Assembly: GCA_027451525.1 (NCBI GenBank)
Contig: DAIDJF010000029.1
Location: forward strand, 1 to 62,988
Source: Ktedonobacterales bacterium
GTDB lineage: Bacteria; Chloroflexota; Ktedonobacteria; Ktedonobacterales; Ktedonobacteraceae
DNA: 62,988 nucleotides
Direction: 5' to 3'
Shown here in pieces: positions 1-9,061 of this stretch. Every line of letters starts with the position of its first letter. Positions within the stretch are counted from its first letter, which is position 1. The notes under the pieces are model-generated. The model was not told the origin of the DNA, made no database searches, and saw only the letters and a program-made list of their open reading frames with translations. Position numbers and translations under genes: made by a program.

Positions 1-73
1 AGGATAGGACTTGTTCAGGGGGTGGGTCAATTCTTTTTAGCGATCCTGGGTCAAGTATACATTAGCGTCTACA
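1..73 (-). mobile_element. End of an IS21-like insertion sequence
   Basis: The motif TGGGTCAA followed 7-8 bases later by TAGCG occurs twice (23-42 and 47-67). Repeated subterminal motifs of this kind are typical of IS21-family ends. Read on the minus strand, the element would begin TGTAGACGCTAATG at position 73, a usual TGT terminus. The neighbouring minus-strand gene runs into this terminus and takes its stop codon from it. The rest of the element lies outside the window. The family call is inferred from end structure only. Confidence 0.5.
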
Positions 74-745
74 AATGCGTATCCCATGCTTCCATTCTAG
101 ATTCATCAATTGGAAACCAAATTGCTGATAAAATGCCAGTGCCTGCTGTTCGTTATTTGACAGGCGCAGAGAGGTCGTCTCAACCAGAAGGCGAGATGCG
201 TCGTGTGTGAACCGTACATCAGCAAAATGGGTTTTGCCAAGCGAAGGCTCAAATTCAATCTCCCATCCTGCTCGTAGCCCCAGACCTGCTATTTCCAACT
301 GAAGCAGAGTGCCGATCCAGGTGATGGGTTGTAGGTTCTGACGCAAATCTTTCAGCACACGTCCAAATCTGTTCGTGGAGATATGTTCGTGAAAAAGATG
401 TAACTGCGTTGCTAGCTGAATCAGGTTCGCATACACCCAGGCAACATCATTGGCAGGCCAGAAGCCCAGTGAAAAGATAGGGTGAGAAGTCATCTTTGCT
501 TGCACTAACTGGAGAAAATCCTGCCCTAACTTCTCTTGCAGCGTCGCTACCGCCCAATGGGCTACGCGGCGACCCTCAGCTGTCAGGCACGTTGAGTCAT
601 CAATGAGCCAGTCCCAGACAGACCAGTCCATTGGCCGCTTGCCTTCAAATGCATCAACCATTGCATGATGCCGTGCCAGAGTCTCACCATTGGGATCCGT
701 AAGGTGTTGTTCTTCCATCATCCCTTGTACCTTAATCGTGTTCAT
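62..745 (-). pseudogene. Hypothetical protein, possible PD-(D/E)XK-like fold, 3' end truncated by IS
   Basis: The frame encodes 227 residues from ATG at 745. Internal ATGs at 721 and 718 follow AAGGTACAAGGG and may be the true start. I do not recognise a named family. Near the C-terminus, E-I-E-F-E, then A-D-V-R-F, then L-L-V-E-T-T-S resembles the acid-acid-ExT pattern of some PD-(D/E)XK-like nucleases; this is inference. The last residues (C-R-R-stop) are encoded inside the IS21-like terminus at 62-73, so the native C-terminus is missing. No coding neighbour shares its strand. Its product, if made, is probably inactive or altered. Confidence 0.5.
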
Positions 746-1023
746 GCTTTACTGTGTAAGCGTGTACATCTTCATTGTAAAGTAGTAGTACAGCCGAAGA
801 CCTTTTTTTCTCTGGTCCGTCAATCCTAGAATAATCGCCTTAATAACCCTACGAACAAAAAAGACGAGAGAAAGAGCCAAAAGAACATACACGCTCTCGA
901 AGGAGGTATCCCAGAATTGGGGGCACTCTTTGAGCAACTGACCCTGACAGCCTGAAATCACAAGCACGTTCTGCGAACCATTCGAGCGTGCTTAATACGA
1001 TGGACGAGAAGCGTATCTCGCAA

Positions 1024-1134
1024 CTATTTTCGCTTGCTCTGTTTCTTTGAGGCAGGTTTTGACCGAACAGAAGCCTTAACGCCATTTTTTGTAGAGTAAA
1101 CTTTTACTTTGCCAATACGTGCAAAAAATCCCAC
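1024..1134 (-). CDS. Possible small basic protein (36 aa)
   Basis: A GTG-started frame begins G-F-F-A-R-I-G-K-V-K-V-Y and ends in a Lys/Ser/Arg-rich tail. AAAGGAGTGG lies about 11 bases upstream on the minus strand, a good ribosome binding site for so short a frame. No family is recognised. It could be a small nucleic-acid-binding protein or chance. An AT-rich stretch just upstream (about 1140-1200) could carry its promoter. Confidence 0.33.
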   Translation of the reverse strand: MGFFARIGKVKVYSTKNGVKASVRSKPASKKQSKRK

Positions 1135-1680
1135 AATAAACCACTCCTTTCATATAGAGAGTATGATACAGATAATATAGCAATATACGGGCATATTGTC
1201 AAGCTATTTGGCACAACATCTTGAATATTTTGCGAGAAAGGCACAATATATTGATTAGTATCAATAAAGAGGGAGCAGCTGTAAGCAGCGTTGAGTTATC
1301 CTACCTATCTCTCCTAAAGCGTAAACTAACTTGTTCAACCTTTGGTTTTACAATCTGCCCTCGCTGGGCGGCTTTGTCTGTGCCATGTTGGGGTGGCATG
1401 TATACATCAGCACGACGCAGCAATCCCTTCGTAGTGAGAAGTTGAATACGCTGCTATTCCGTGTCCTATTCAGGTGAGCAATGAAAGCCTGGATGGGCAA
1501 CTTCAGTCTTCACTGTGTGTGAGAGCGTCTGACACCTCGTCATATGATGCTTGGAAGGGGTGCGCACTCGATTTGGGCAAAAAATACCCGGACACTTGAC
1601 CTTTCAGAAAGGGGACGGTGGACACGAAACTGCTAGAGGGGTTCAAGGTGTTGTGGGTAGCCTGGATTCATTATCCAACA
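1135..1680. other. Non-coding stretch, no supported gene
   Basis: This stretch holds no convincing gene. The first 60 bases are AT-rich and may hold the promoter of the small minus-strand frame. A minus-strand open stretch around 1312-1440 has coding-like composition but no start or family match. Only scattered short frames are present otherwise. Confidence 0.4.
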
Positions 1681-1910
1681 TGGGATGCAGAGGTAGCTCT
1701 AAGATTTTGACGAAAATAGGCAATAGCGTACTTGTGTTTTAGAAAATCGCCTAATACAGGCGATTTTGGGACACGTGAAAAAAGAGCAGTTTCTCTCACT
1801 AGCTTCATCATCTCTTGCTTTTTATCTGCCTCGTGAATTGGCTTGAGAAGCGCACTCATGGGCCTATTGCCTATTTTCACAAGGATATTAGAGTTACCTC
1901 TTGATGTCCC
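1681..1910. repeat. Imperfect long inverted repeat (MITE-like), about 230 bp
   Basis: The left arm (1681-1727) and the reverse complement of 1862-1910 match over about 48 bases with a few mismatches and gaps, sharing GAGGTA, CTCTAA and GAAAATAGGCAATAG. The 135-bp centre carries a second, perfect hairpin at 1743-1767. No gene lies inside. The layout fits a non-autonomous inverted-repeat element. It abuts the transposase remnant at 1916, so it could instead be part of that element's end. Confidence 0.55.
1743..1767. terminator. Perfect hairpin, terminator-like
   Basis: AAAATCGCCT (1743-1752), loop AATAC, then AGGCGATTTT (1758-1767) form a 10-bp perfect stem. The stem ends in A-run and T-run, giving a bidirectional terminator shape. 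It sits in the middle of the inverted-repeat element. Confidence 0.45.
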
Positions 1911-1915
1911 ACGTT

Positions 1916-2359
1916 CTGCAAGCAAGAGTTGCCGATTGGTTTTGGCATGGTCGAAAGTGCCAACAAGCTGGAGGTGGAAGCCCGTCTCAAGGGGGCTGGG
2001 ATGCGTTGGGAACGAACCAACGTGAATAAGCTACTGACCTTACGCAATAGCGTCTGCAGTGATCGCTAGCAAGCGACTTGGCAAGAGGCTTGTGGGACTG
2101 TCTGCCAGCAACAGTACCAGCGTCGGAAGGAGCGGCAGAACGACGAGGGCAGGCAAAACTCCTGACAAATCATGCCCTGTTGCCTGAAGCACCTCTCCTG
2201 CCACCCAAAGCTGAGTTGACACCAGCACCGCTCCTTCCGGCTCCTGCCACTCTCCCTGCTATGCTGTCTGGTTCCTCTCGTCCTTCTGCTCACCATCCCT
2301 GGAGGCGAGCTTTCAAACCTGGTCGAGCTAGCTCTCAAAAGGACTTTGCGAAAATCTGA
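1916..2359 (+). pseudogene. Transposase remnant (ISKra4/ISLre2-like C-terminus)
   Basis: One frame reads P-I-G-F-G-M-V-E-S-A-N-K followed by V-E-A-R-L-K-G-A-G-M-R-W, the conserved C-terminal block of a transposase family common in Chloroflexota and cyanobacteria. It is broken by an in-frame TAG near 2070 and a shift near 2165. Another frame then continues to a Pro/Ala-rich tail with H-P-W-R-R ending at 2359. The N-terminal and catalytic parts are absent. The block is recognised from memory, and the exact IS family is uncertain. Confidence 0.5.
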
Positions 2360-2470
2360 GGGACACCTGGGGAAATGCGAACCCTTGCTGTCTCGATGAG
2401 TTTTATGTATACTAGTGTCCAGCAAAAATACTACAGCTTCGATTGGTTTATATATTGGGGGAATATAGAG

Positions 2471-4504
2471 ATGCCGCAAGATGAATTTATTGGTAGGCAA
2501 GTTGGTAATTATATTATTGTGAATAGAATCGCAAGTGGATCATTCGGCCGCGTTTATAAAGGCCACCATAGTGTCTATACAGATCGCTTCGTCGCAATTA
2601 AAATATTGCATATGATGTATCAGCATACAGAAGAAGAGCGCAAACGCTTCTTGCAAGAAGCGCATCTCCTTGAAATGCTCAAGCACCCACATATATTGCC
2701 GATTATTGATGTAGGTTTTTATTATGAGATGCTCTATATCGTAACGGAATATGCGCTAGAAGGGTCATTACGGGATCGCCTTAGGCGCATAGCACCCGCC
2801 TTGCTGTCACAAGAAGAAACTATCATTATCCTCACCCAAATTGCTGAGGCCTTACAATATGCGCACCAGCGGCATGTGATACATCGCGATTTGAAGCCAG
2901 AGAATATTTTGTTTAAGACGCGGCAAAACGCGCTACTAGCCGATTTTGGTGTTGCCACTGTGATTTCGCGTAGCAGTCTGCAAAGCACCGCTTCAGCCGG
3001 TACGCCTCTCTATATGTCTCCCGAGCAATTCCAGAACAAGGTGAGCAAGGAGAGTGATCAATATGCTCTGGCCTGTATCGCCTACGAATTATTTACCGGA
3101 CGGGTGCCATTCGATGGTGGTAGCTCTGTCGCGTTAATGTTTCAGCATCTTAATGAAGCACCTTTGCCGCCAAGTCAGATCAATCCTGCTGTTCCTGCAA
3201 CAGTCGAGCGGGCAATATTGAAAGCATTATCAAAAAAACGCGAAGATCGTTATGGAAGGGTAATGGCTTTTGTACAGGCGTTGCAATATCCGCAAACAAC
3301 AAGTAGCGTAGATGCTACTCTCATAAAACAGCCTTCTACTACTATTATGAGCCTTGCTCCCACACTAACAGCCCCTTTGCTAGATGAACAATTTGCGACA
3401 GTGCGAGGAAGTCATGTAGCTACAGAAGGTAGAACTCGTGACTTGCAAACCGGTCCACCAGTAACCCGTGTTGCAGGCTCTTTTGTGACTGATGGGCGGA
3501 ATACAAGCGGTTTGAAGCGGCGGATTCCAGTACGCACTGTATTGATAGGGAGCGTGCTGGCTATGCTGATTATTCTAGCTTCGGTTGCAGCAGTGACCTT
3601 ATCAACACTCAAACCTCCCTCTCAGGATACTGCAACGACCTTATCTTCTCCTATCGTTACACATACATCTACTCTTGCGACAAAAACGACATCTCATCAA
3701 TCTGGAATGTCAACACCATCGACAAAGCCAACTAGCTCTATATTGCAGCCGACGGCTACGACATTCGCTAATAATTTGCCTTCGCCAACTTCAACATCCT
3801 TGCCGACACAGGCACCTTTGCCAACAGCGACTGCAACACCTTCGCCAATTCCGGTGCCTCTTAATTTGCAAGTCTCACCCAGCGGTTTTAGTGCCAATAG
3901 AGATTGTACATGGGTAAGCGATCCTTTAGAGGGTCATCGAGGTGGAGGAACGTGGAACTGTAATGCAAAACTGACAAATCCGAGTGGGACGGGTAGCGAG
4001 CTTGCTTGGTCTGTGACAGGTTTTAGCAGTAATGGAGGAACTATTGGTACTAGCTTTGCCCAAATGACTGGTGTACTTGCACCGGGAGAGTCTATGCCAT
4101 TGAACTTTACTGTGTCTATGTATCACGTAGGTGCATCATGTCCAACTTCTTATCAGAGCAATATCGTTTTTGCGGGGCCGAACAACACAGTTACGATTTC
4201 CTGGTCGTGTTCTGCTCCTATAGTGAGTGTTAGTACTACAACAATTGGGCCGCAGCAAGATTGTACATTGGTAACAGGTGGATGGCAATGTACTGTTGTT
4301 ATAACCTTACAGACGCAAGGACAGGACTTGATCTATCCCGGAGCACTTAACGATAATAATGTGACTTTTAATACCCTGGACTATGAGTATATAGTCTCAT
4401 CTGACGTTAGCCCTAGTGTGACAGCGATCATTACTATTCCGACGGTAAGTTGTCCGACGAGTATCTATATGACGATAGCGCAATCAGTAACGTGGTCATG
4501 TTGA
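2471..4504 (+). CDS. Membrane-anchored Ser/Thr protein kinase with extracellular sensor
   Basis: This protein of 677 residues has an N-terminal kinase domain (about 10-285). It shows a glycine loop A-S-G-S-F-G, VAIK lysine 44, H-R-D-L-K-P-E-N from residue 138 and D-F-G at 158. One membrane helix lies at about 354-378. A Ser/Thr/Pro-rich linker follows, then an outer region with two Cys-containing beta-type repeats. The start at 2471 aligns with kinase N-termini; an upstream in-frame ATG at 2375 would add an unlike extension. It is a PknB/Stk-type Hanks kinase sensing an external signal; the ligand is unknown. The first glycine of the loop is replaced by Ala. It is probably monocistronic. Confidence 0.9.
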   Translation: MPQDEFIGRQVGNYIIVNRIASGSFGRVYKGHHSVYTDRFVAIKILHMMYQHTEEERKRFLQEAHLLEMLKHPHILPIIDVGFYYEMLYIVTEYALEGSLRDRLRRIAPALLSQEETIIILTQIAEALQYAHQRHVIHRDLKPENILFKTRQNALLADFGVATVISRSSLQSTASAGTPLYMSPEQFQNKVSKESDQYALACIAYELFTGRVPFDGGSSVALMFQHLNEAPLPPSQINPAVPATVERAILKALSKKREDRYGRVMAFVQALQYPQTTSSVDATLIKQPSTTIMSLAPTLTAPLLDEQFATVRGSHVATEGRTRDLQTGPPVTRVAGSFVTDGRNTSGLKRRIPVRTVLIGSVLAMLIILASVAAVTLSTLKPPSQDTATTLSSPIVTHTSTLATKTTSHQSGMSTPSTKPTSSILQPTATTFANNLPSPTSTSLPTQAPLPTATATPSPIPVPLNLQVSPSGFSANRDCTWVSDPLEGHRGGGTWNCNAKLTNPSGTGSELAWSVTGFSSNGGTIGTSFAQMTGVLAPGESMPLNFTVSMYHVGASCPTSYQSNIVFAGPNNTVTISWSCSAPIVSVSTTTIGPQQDCTLVTGGWQCTVVITLQTQGQDLIYPGALNDNNVTFNTLDYEYIVSSDVSPSVTAIITIPTVSCPTSIYMTIAQSVTWSC

Positions 4505-5248
4505 GCATGATGGCATAATTGTAGTGCCATACTACCGCACCATGCGCTTGCCTGAGTTGGGCTGGTCAATGCCGAGGTCGCCGGTGTGGCGGATGCGCGA
4601 ATGATAGACAGAGGCGGGTAGCGCACCAGGATATTTGCGCATTACTCGCAGGCGTTGTTTGCGCTTAGTAAATGACCTGAAGAGCTAGCAGATTTTGCCC
4701 TCCTGGTGGGCTTTTTGCCCTGAAGAGTAAGCTGTGAGTTATTGATGGCCAGTGAAACGGCTCTAGGGCAAATATTTTCGCTCGCCATTTTGTAAATTCA
4801 AGACAGCTCGTACTAGTAGTAAATGGATGGATAGCGTTCATTTTGCCCTGAAGGTTGAGCAGCACATCCATAAGAGGTGAGCCTGGTTGGTTTTTCTGTT
4901 TACTCTTCAGGGCAAAAGCTCACTCTCTTGGGCAAAAGTTGTTTACTCTTCGGATCATTTACCAGCGCTCTTTGGCTTCTCCGTATTATCGTCGATAACA
5001 GTGCTTACGCCATCACAGCCCTTATCGTTGCCGTTTTGGGTAGCGTTGTTGCGCTTTCGTCTCTTGCAGAAAACACCACAATACTTTACAATGGATGAAC
5101 TATCGATACGTATGACCAGAGAAGATTCCCATTCCGAATGCATGCCTGTTGCTGTAGGAGTACAGGTGCTAATCTAAAGAAGGCGTGCTATGGGTGGGAT
5201 GTGGCTGGTTCCTGTCGTTTTTGTTTGGATGGAAATGAGGCTGTTGCG
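4505..5248. other. Intergenic stretch with repeated TTTTGCCC motifs
   Basis: About 740 bases without a supported gene. Its chief content is a cluster of TTTTGCCC/GGGCAAAA motifs between 4694 and 4940. A minus-strand open stretch near 4540-4640 reads like a coding remnant but I cannot assign it. The GGAAATGAGG motif at 5231-5240 serves the next gene. Confidence 0.5.
4713..4917. repeat. Inverted repeat TTTTGCCCTGAAGAGTAA with extra partial copies
   Basis: TTTTGCCCTGAAGAGTAA at 4713-4730 is perfectly inverted at 4900-4917. Partial copies occur at 4694 (TTTTGCCC), 4841-4854 (TTTTGCCCTGAAGG) and about 4930-4952 (GGGCAAAAG then TTTACTCTTCGG). The set may be the ends of a small non-autonomous element or a cluster of protein-binding sites. 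Confidence 0.5.
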
Positions 5249-5572
5249 ATGGCGTCGCTGGAAGAGATTCGCTCTGGGGTCCTGGTGCAAGGGCTGGTTC
5301 CGCAGGGCACGGTGACGATTCTTTCGGTTACCCAGCATGGCGCGGTGGGCGCGGAGATTGTCTATCGCGATGCCAGCGGACACCTGGGCAGCGAACTGCT
5401 CTATGCCGATCAGGTGACAAAACTCACCATCGTGCCGCCGCATGTGCCCTGGCAGTTTACCGCTGATGGCGCGCTCTTTCGCCTGACTGCCGAAGCCTAC
5501 CGCATTTATCTGGTGCGCCAGATGAATGCCATCTATGAAACGCTGCTGAGCAAGGAAATATTGCTATCATAG
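5249..5572 (+). pseudogene. N-terminal fragment of a DrmD/SNF2-like helicase
   Basis: The 107-residue product begins M-A-S-L-E-E-I-R-S-G and contains E-L-L-Y-A-D and D-G-A-L-F-R-L-T-A-E-A-Y-R-I. From memory this is the conserved first ~100 residues of large SNF2-type helicases such as DISARM DrmD, just before the helicase core. Here the homology stops at residue ~92 and the frame ends 15 codons later, so the motor is lost. The start follows a GGAAATGAGG site 8 bases upstream. It is probably a scar of a former defence operon, since an MrfA-like helicase follows 244 bases downstream. It could alternatively be a stand-alone small protein. Confidence 0.5.
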
Positions 5573-5816
5573 TTTTTTCTACGTTGGCAATCTTTCAGTG
5601 AGAAGCATTTGTGGTTTGTGGAATTTCCTGAAAGCCGTTGTAGTGGTATTTTGGAGCAGATATATCCCACCAAGGTTTTTATAGAACACAAATGATTGAT
5701 AAATCTGCTTGTATCGTCCCCAAAAGCGATGACAATCGTTTCTGCTCGCACATTGCCCTTCCTCCCGGAATGGAAGAGCGGCATGTATTCATACGATAGA
5801 TGAAGGATGGTTTTTT

Positions 5817-8066
5817 GTGTCTGACGATACCCTTTCTGCTCAACAGCTTTTGGCACTGTTGCAAACGAAACCGCACGCGCACAGGCGTATCTTATATACC
5901 CACTCTATCCCAGCGCAGAGTGCTGCCTATTCCACTTATGATCCAGTACCTGGAGGAATGTTTCCTCAGCTTTATACCCATCAAGGAGATGTCCTTGAAA
6001 AAGCTCTCCAGAAAGAGCATGTCGTCCTGGCGACAGCCACTGCATCGGGTAAGACATTCGCAACAGCTCTTCCTTATCTTACTGAGCTTAGAAATGATCC
6101 GAATGCGCGATTACTCTGTATAGCTCCGACACGTGCGCTGGTGGAGCAATGGGGCGAGCAGTTAACCTCGTGGTGTCCCGGTGTTCTGGTAAAAACATAT
6201 ACCACAAACCTTTCAGACAGCGAGAAACGAACGATACGTCAGCAAGCTCAAGTTGTTGTAATTACTCCTGATATGTTCCATATGTCGATGCTACCGTATC
6301 ATCAAGGTTGGTCCACCTTTTACCATTTTTTGCGCTATGTCATTATCGATGAGAGCCATATGTATCGTGGCGTTTTTGGGACACATATGGCATTAATCCT
6401 TCACCGTTTTCGGCGTATTTTGTCTCATTATCGAGAAACACTTCCCATATTCTTATTTGCCACAGCCACTATCGGGAATCCCAAAGAACATGCCAAGCAT
6501 TTGCTTCGCCAGCCGGTAGAAGCGATTACGCAGAACGGGGCACCCAGCGGAGGGCGTTTGTTTGTGCTTTGGCAACCCCACGATCCCCTGTTGCATAGTG
6601 ATGCGGCAGCGGAATTAATGGCATTCTTTGTGAACCACGGTGTTCGCACACTTCTCTTTGGGCAACAACGTCAATCTGTTGAACGCATGGCAAAAATGGT
6701 TCAACTCCAACTTCCCGAACAGGCCAAGACAAAAGTTATGGCCTATCGTTCTGGATATTTGCCCGAACAGCGCAAAGCGATCCAGGATGATCTTGTCAGC
6801 GGGAAATTACTTGGAGGGGTCTCAACGAATGCACTCGAATTGGGTATTAATATCGGACATCTGAAAGTTGCTATTCTGGATGGGTTTCCTGGGTCTGTTT
6901 CCTCATTGTGGCAACAGGCAGGCAGAGCCGGAAGAGGCACCCAATCCGCGTTGGTAGTTCTTGTGCTACGAGAAAACGCCCTGGATCAATATTTTGCGGC
7001 ATATCCAGACCGCTTATTTGAAGCACGTGCTGAGCGGGCTTTGCTCAATACGCAGAACCCCTACATTCTTCGGTCTCATATTCACTGTGCTGCAAAAGAA
7101 TTTCCGTTGACTCGACGAGATATTGACGAATTCGGTCAAGAGGCAATGCACCATGTAGAGGAATTGGTCCGAGATGGGCATTTTATCAAAGAGGGGAATA
7201 CCTATCACCTACAAAACAATAAATATAGCCCTGCCTATCATACAGCGATTCGGCAAATTGGGGAACCACTTCAAATTGTAGATGAGCAAGGAAAAGCCAT
7301 TGAGGACGCAATAGACCACACTCACGCGATTATGGAGTGCTACCCAGGGGCCATTTATCTTTCTCGCGGGATGAGTTACCGCGTGCAAAAACTTGATTTA
7401 GAAAAGCATCGGGTCACAGTCCAAAGTTGTGAAGTTTCATATTATACAGAACCTCTTGTCCAGACTGAGATAGAAATTCTCAAAACCTATCCTGAAACCA
7501 CTGCACTCCCTCATGCACGAGTTTTTGCGGGAGAGGTCGACGTGAAGCGAAAGGTGCATGGGTATACCCGTCGGCAGAACCAAACGCATGTAGTTCTGCG
7601 AACAGAAGAACTGAAAGAACCCTTACCACTTATCTTGCGGACACAGGCTTGCTGGGTGGCACCGGACGAGGAACTCATGCGGCAAGCCCTTGTCCGTTCG
7701 TATGATGCACTCGGCTGTTTGCATGCGACTGAACACGCGATGATTGCGTTTCTGCCGCTGTTTATTTTGGGAGATTCACGCGACATGGGTGGGTTGTCGC
7801 TTTTCCCCAAACATCCGCAGACGCAATCGGCAACATTCTTTCTGTACGACGGCTATCCTGGCGGGATTGGCTATGCCCAGGAAGCATTTCACCTCGTTAA
7901 GCCATTGGCTCGTGCAACGCTAGAGGCACTAGTCCGTTGCCCTTGCGAAGCAGGGTGTTACGCCTGTATTCAATCCCCTCAATGTGGCAGTAAAAACGCC
8001 AACTTGGATAAAGCTGGCGCAATCTTTCTGCTGCGAGTACTACTCGGCGATATTGTTTTACGCTGA
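5817..8066 (+). CDS. DEAD/DEAH helicase with DUF1998-type C-terminus (MrfA-like)
   Basis: This 749-residue SF2 helicase has Walker A A-T-A-S-G-K-T, a D-E-S-H box and late motifs including Q-A-G-R-A-G-R-G. At the C-terminus, Y-D-G-Y-P-G-G-I-G-Y is followed by a four-Cys motif C-P-C-E-A-G-C-Y-A-C-I-Q-S-P-Q-C-G. That pattern defines the MrfA/YprA family, known in Bacillus for repair of mitomycin adducts; DUF1998 proteins also occur in DISARM as DrmB. The GTG start at 5817 follows GAAGGA. It probably translocates on DNA and acts in repair or defence. The protein is full length and no motif is missing. It stands alone on the plus strand behind the DrmD-like fragment. Confidence 0.88.
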   Translation: MSDDTLSAQQLLALLQTKPHAHRRILYTHSIPAQSAAYSTYDPVPGGMFPQLYTHQGDVLEKALQKEHVVLATATASGKTFATALPYLTELRNDPNARLLCIAPTRALVEQWGEQLTSWCPGVLVKTYTTNLSDSEKRTIRQQAQVVVITPDMFHMSMLPYHQGWSTFYHFLRYVIIDESHMYRGVFGTHMALILHRFRRILSHYRETLPIFLFATATIGNPKEHAKHLLRQPVEAITQNGAPSGGRLFVLWQPHDPLLHSDAAAELMAFFVNHGVRTLLFGQQRQSVERMAKMVQLQLPEQAKTKVMAYRSGYLPEQRKAIQDDLVSGKLLGGVSTNALELGINIGHLKVAILDGFPGSVSSLWQQAGRAGRGTQSALVVLVLRENALDQYFAAYPDRLFEARAERALLNTQNPYILRSHIHCAAKEFPLTRRDIDEFGQEAMHHVEELVRDGHFIKEGNTYHLQNNKYSPAYHTAIRQIGEPLQIVDEQGKAIEDAIDHTHAIMECYPGAIYLSRGMSYRVQKLDLEKHRVTVQSCEVSYYTEPLVQTEIEILKTYPETTALPHARVFAGEVDVKRKVHGYTRRQNQTHVVLRTEELKEPLPLILRTQACWVAPDEELMRQALVRSYDALGCLHATEHAMIAFLPLFILGDSRDMGGLSLFPKHPQTQSATFFLYDGYPGGIGYAQEAFHLVKPLARATLEALVRCPCEAGCYACIQSPQCGSKNANLDKAGAIFLLRVLLGDIVLR

Positions 8067-8203
8067 TGACTTCCAGAATTGGCGGCCTGTTGGGTAGCCT
8101 ATCAGGGGTGGTTTTAACTCGTTGTGGTTAAGGCTGCGAGATTCATGTTATGCCTGTTTACGAAGTTTGCATCCAGTTCTTTCTCAGGAAGTATACTCTG
8201 TTT

Positions 8204-8465
8204 GGCCTAATTCCAATATTCATGCTATGATGGGCAAGAGAGTTATAGGCCAATTATAAACTCTCGCAAAAGAAGTAAAAAGTGTTTGAAAGACACGAAA
8301 AGCGAGAAAGCGGTGATACAGAGGGAAACAAGGTGTGGGATCAGTGGTTTTTCTATATTTTGATGCGCGAAAACCTACTCCTTTTCACCGCTTCTTCTCT
8401 TACAACAGCACATAATTGGTCTACAACTCTCTTGCCCATCATAGCATGAATATTGGGATTAGGCC
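8204..8465. repeat. Long inverted-repeat element (MITE-like), 262 bp
   Basis: The arms 8204-8244 and 8425-8465 are inverted copies over 41 bases with one mismatch, starting GGCCTAAT. A weaker match extends inwards to about 8259 and 8410. A further inner pair, GAGAAAGCGGTGA against TCACCGCTTCTTCTC, makes the whole element fold as one hairpin. No gene lies inside. I see no clear target-site duplication. Confidence 0.7.
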
Positions 8466-8497
8466 TACAAAAATGAGAGCTGTATAGCATATGTAGG

Positions 8498-8833
8498 TCA
8501 TATAACGTGTTGTTTGCTCTTCTGAAGCCGATCAACAAATTTCATAGTCATATTGCAAAATACCATAAAGCCGACAATCTTAGTTGCCCACAAGAGGTAT
8601 TCCAAAAAACCCATGATAGCGATACTGCGTATCAACGCAGCAGCTGCATAGGCGCGATCTGCTGGCGTATCTGCTGTGTCCTCCTTGAGTTGCTGGTTGG
8701 CTGGGTTAAAAATGTCCTGCGCGGTTTTTGTCATATCTAAACCTTGTTTGCCCATGTCAAGGAGAGACTTGAGGATGGGATAACTTTTTGTGACAGCAGC
8801 ATAGAGCCACATATATAAACTGAACCAGTTCAT
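8498..8833 (-). CDS. Small membrane protein next to kinase
   Basis: The frame encodes 111 residues. A hydrophobic C-terminal segment around residues 75-95 (F-L-E-Y-L-L-W-A-T-K-I-V-G-F-M-V-F) is probably one membrane helix. The N-terminal half is amphipathic. The start at 8833 has GAGGTG six bases upstream. No family is recognised. It lies 228 bases downstream of, and on the same strand as, the kinase at 9062-10564, so a functional link is possible. Confidence 0.6.
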   Translation of the reverse strand: MNWFSLYMWLYAAVTKSYPILKSLLDMGKQGLDMTKTAQDIFNPANQQLKEDTADTPADRAYAAAALIRSIAIMGFLEYLLWATKIVGFMVFCNMTMKFVDRLQKSKQHVI

Positions 8834-9061
8834 GCTTCACCTCTACAATAGTTGTTACTTATAGAACGGGGTTTGCTTGCCGTTGGAACGGAAAGTAGGA
8901 ATAAGGCACATTGTTACTACTTACTGCTTTACTGGCACAAGAACGAATGAGCATGGTAATCGTCATTGGGCATGATATGCGCTGGCAGAGTAAGATAGCT
9001 GTATTTTTTCGTCAGAAAAATACTGATAGGTCCGTTGAACTCGGAACGTCGCATCCTTTCT

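Noticed and set aside
749..1085. Two overlapping minus-strand frames (72 and 78 codons)
   Set aside because: They overlap each other and the better-supported 36-residue frame; no ribosome site.
1221..1742. Short plus-strand frames between 1221 and 1742
   Set aside because: No ribosome site, no conserved motif, and composition unlike coding DNA.
4540..4680. Minus-strand coding remnant near the first kinase
   Set aside because: An open stretch with coding-like composition, but no start, stop context or family that I can name.
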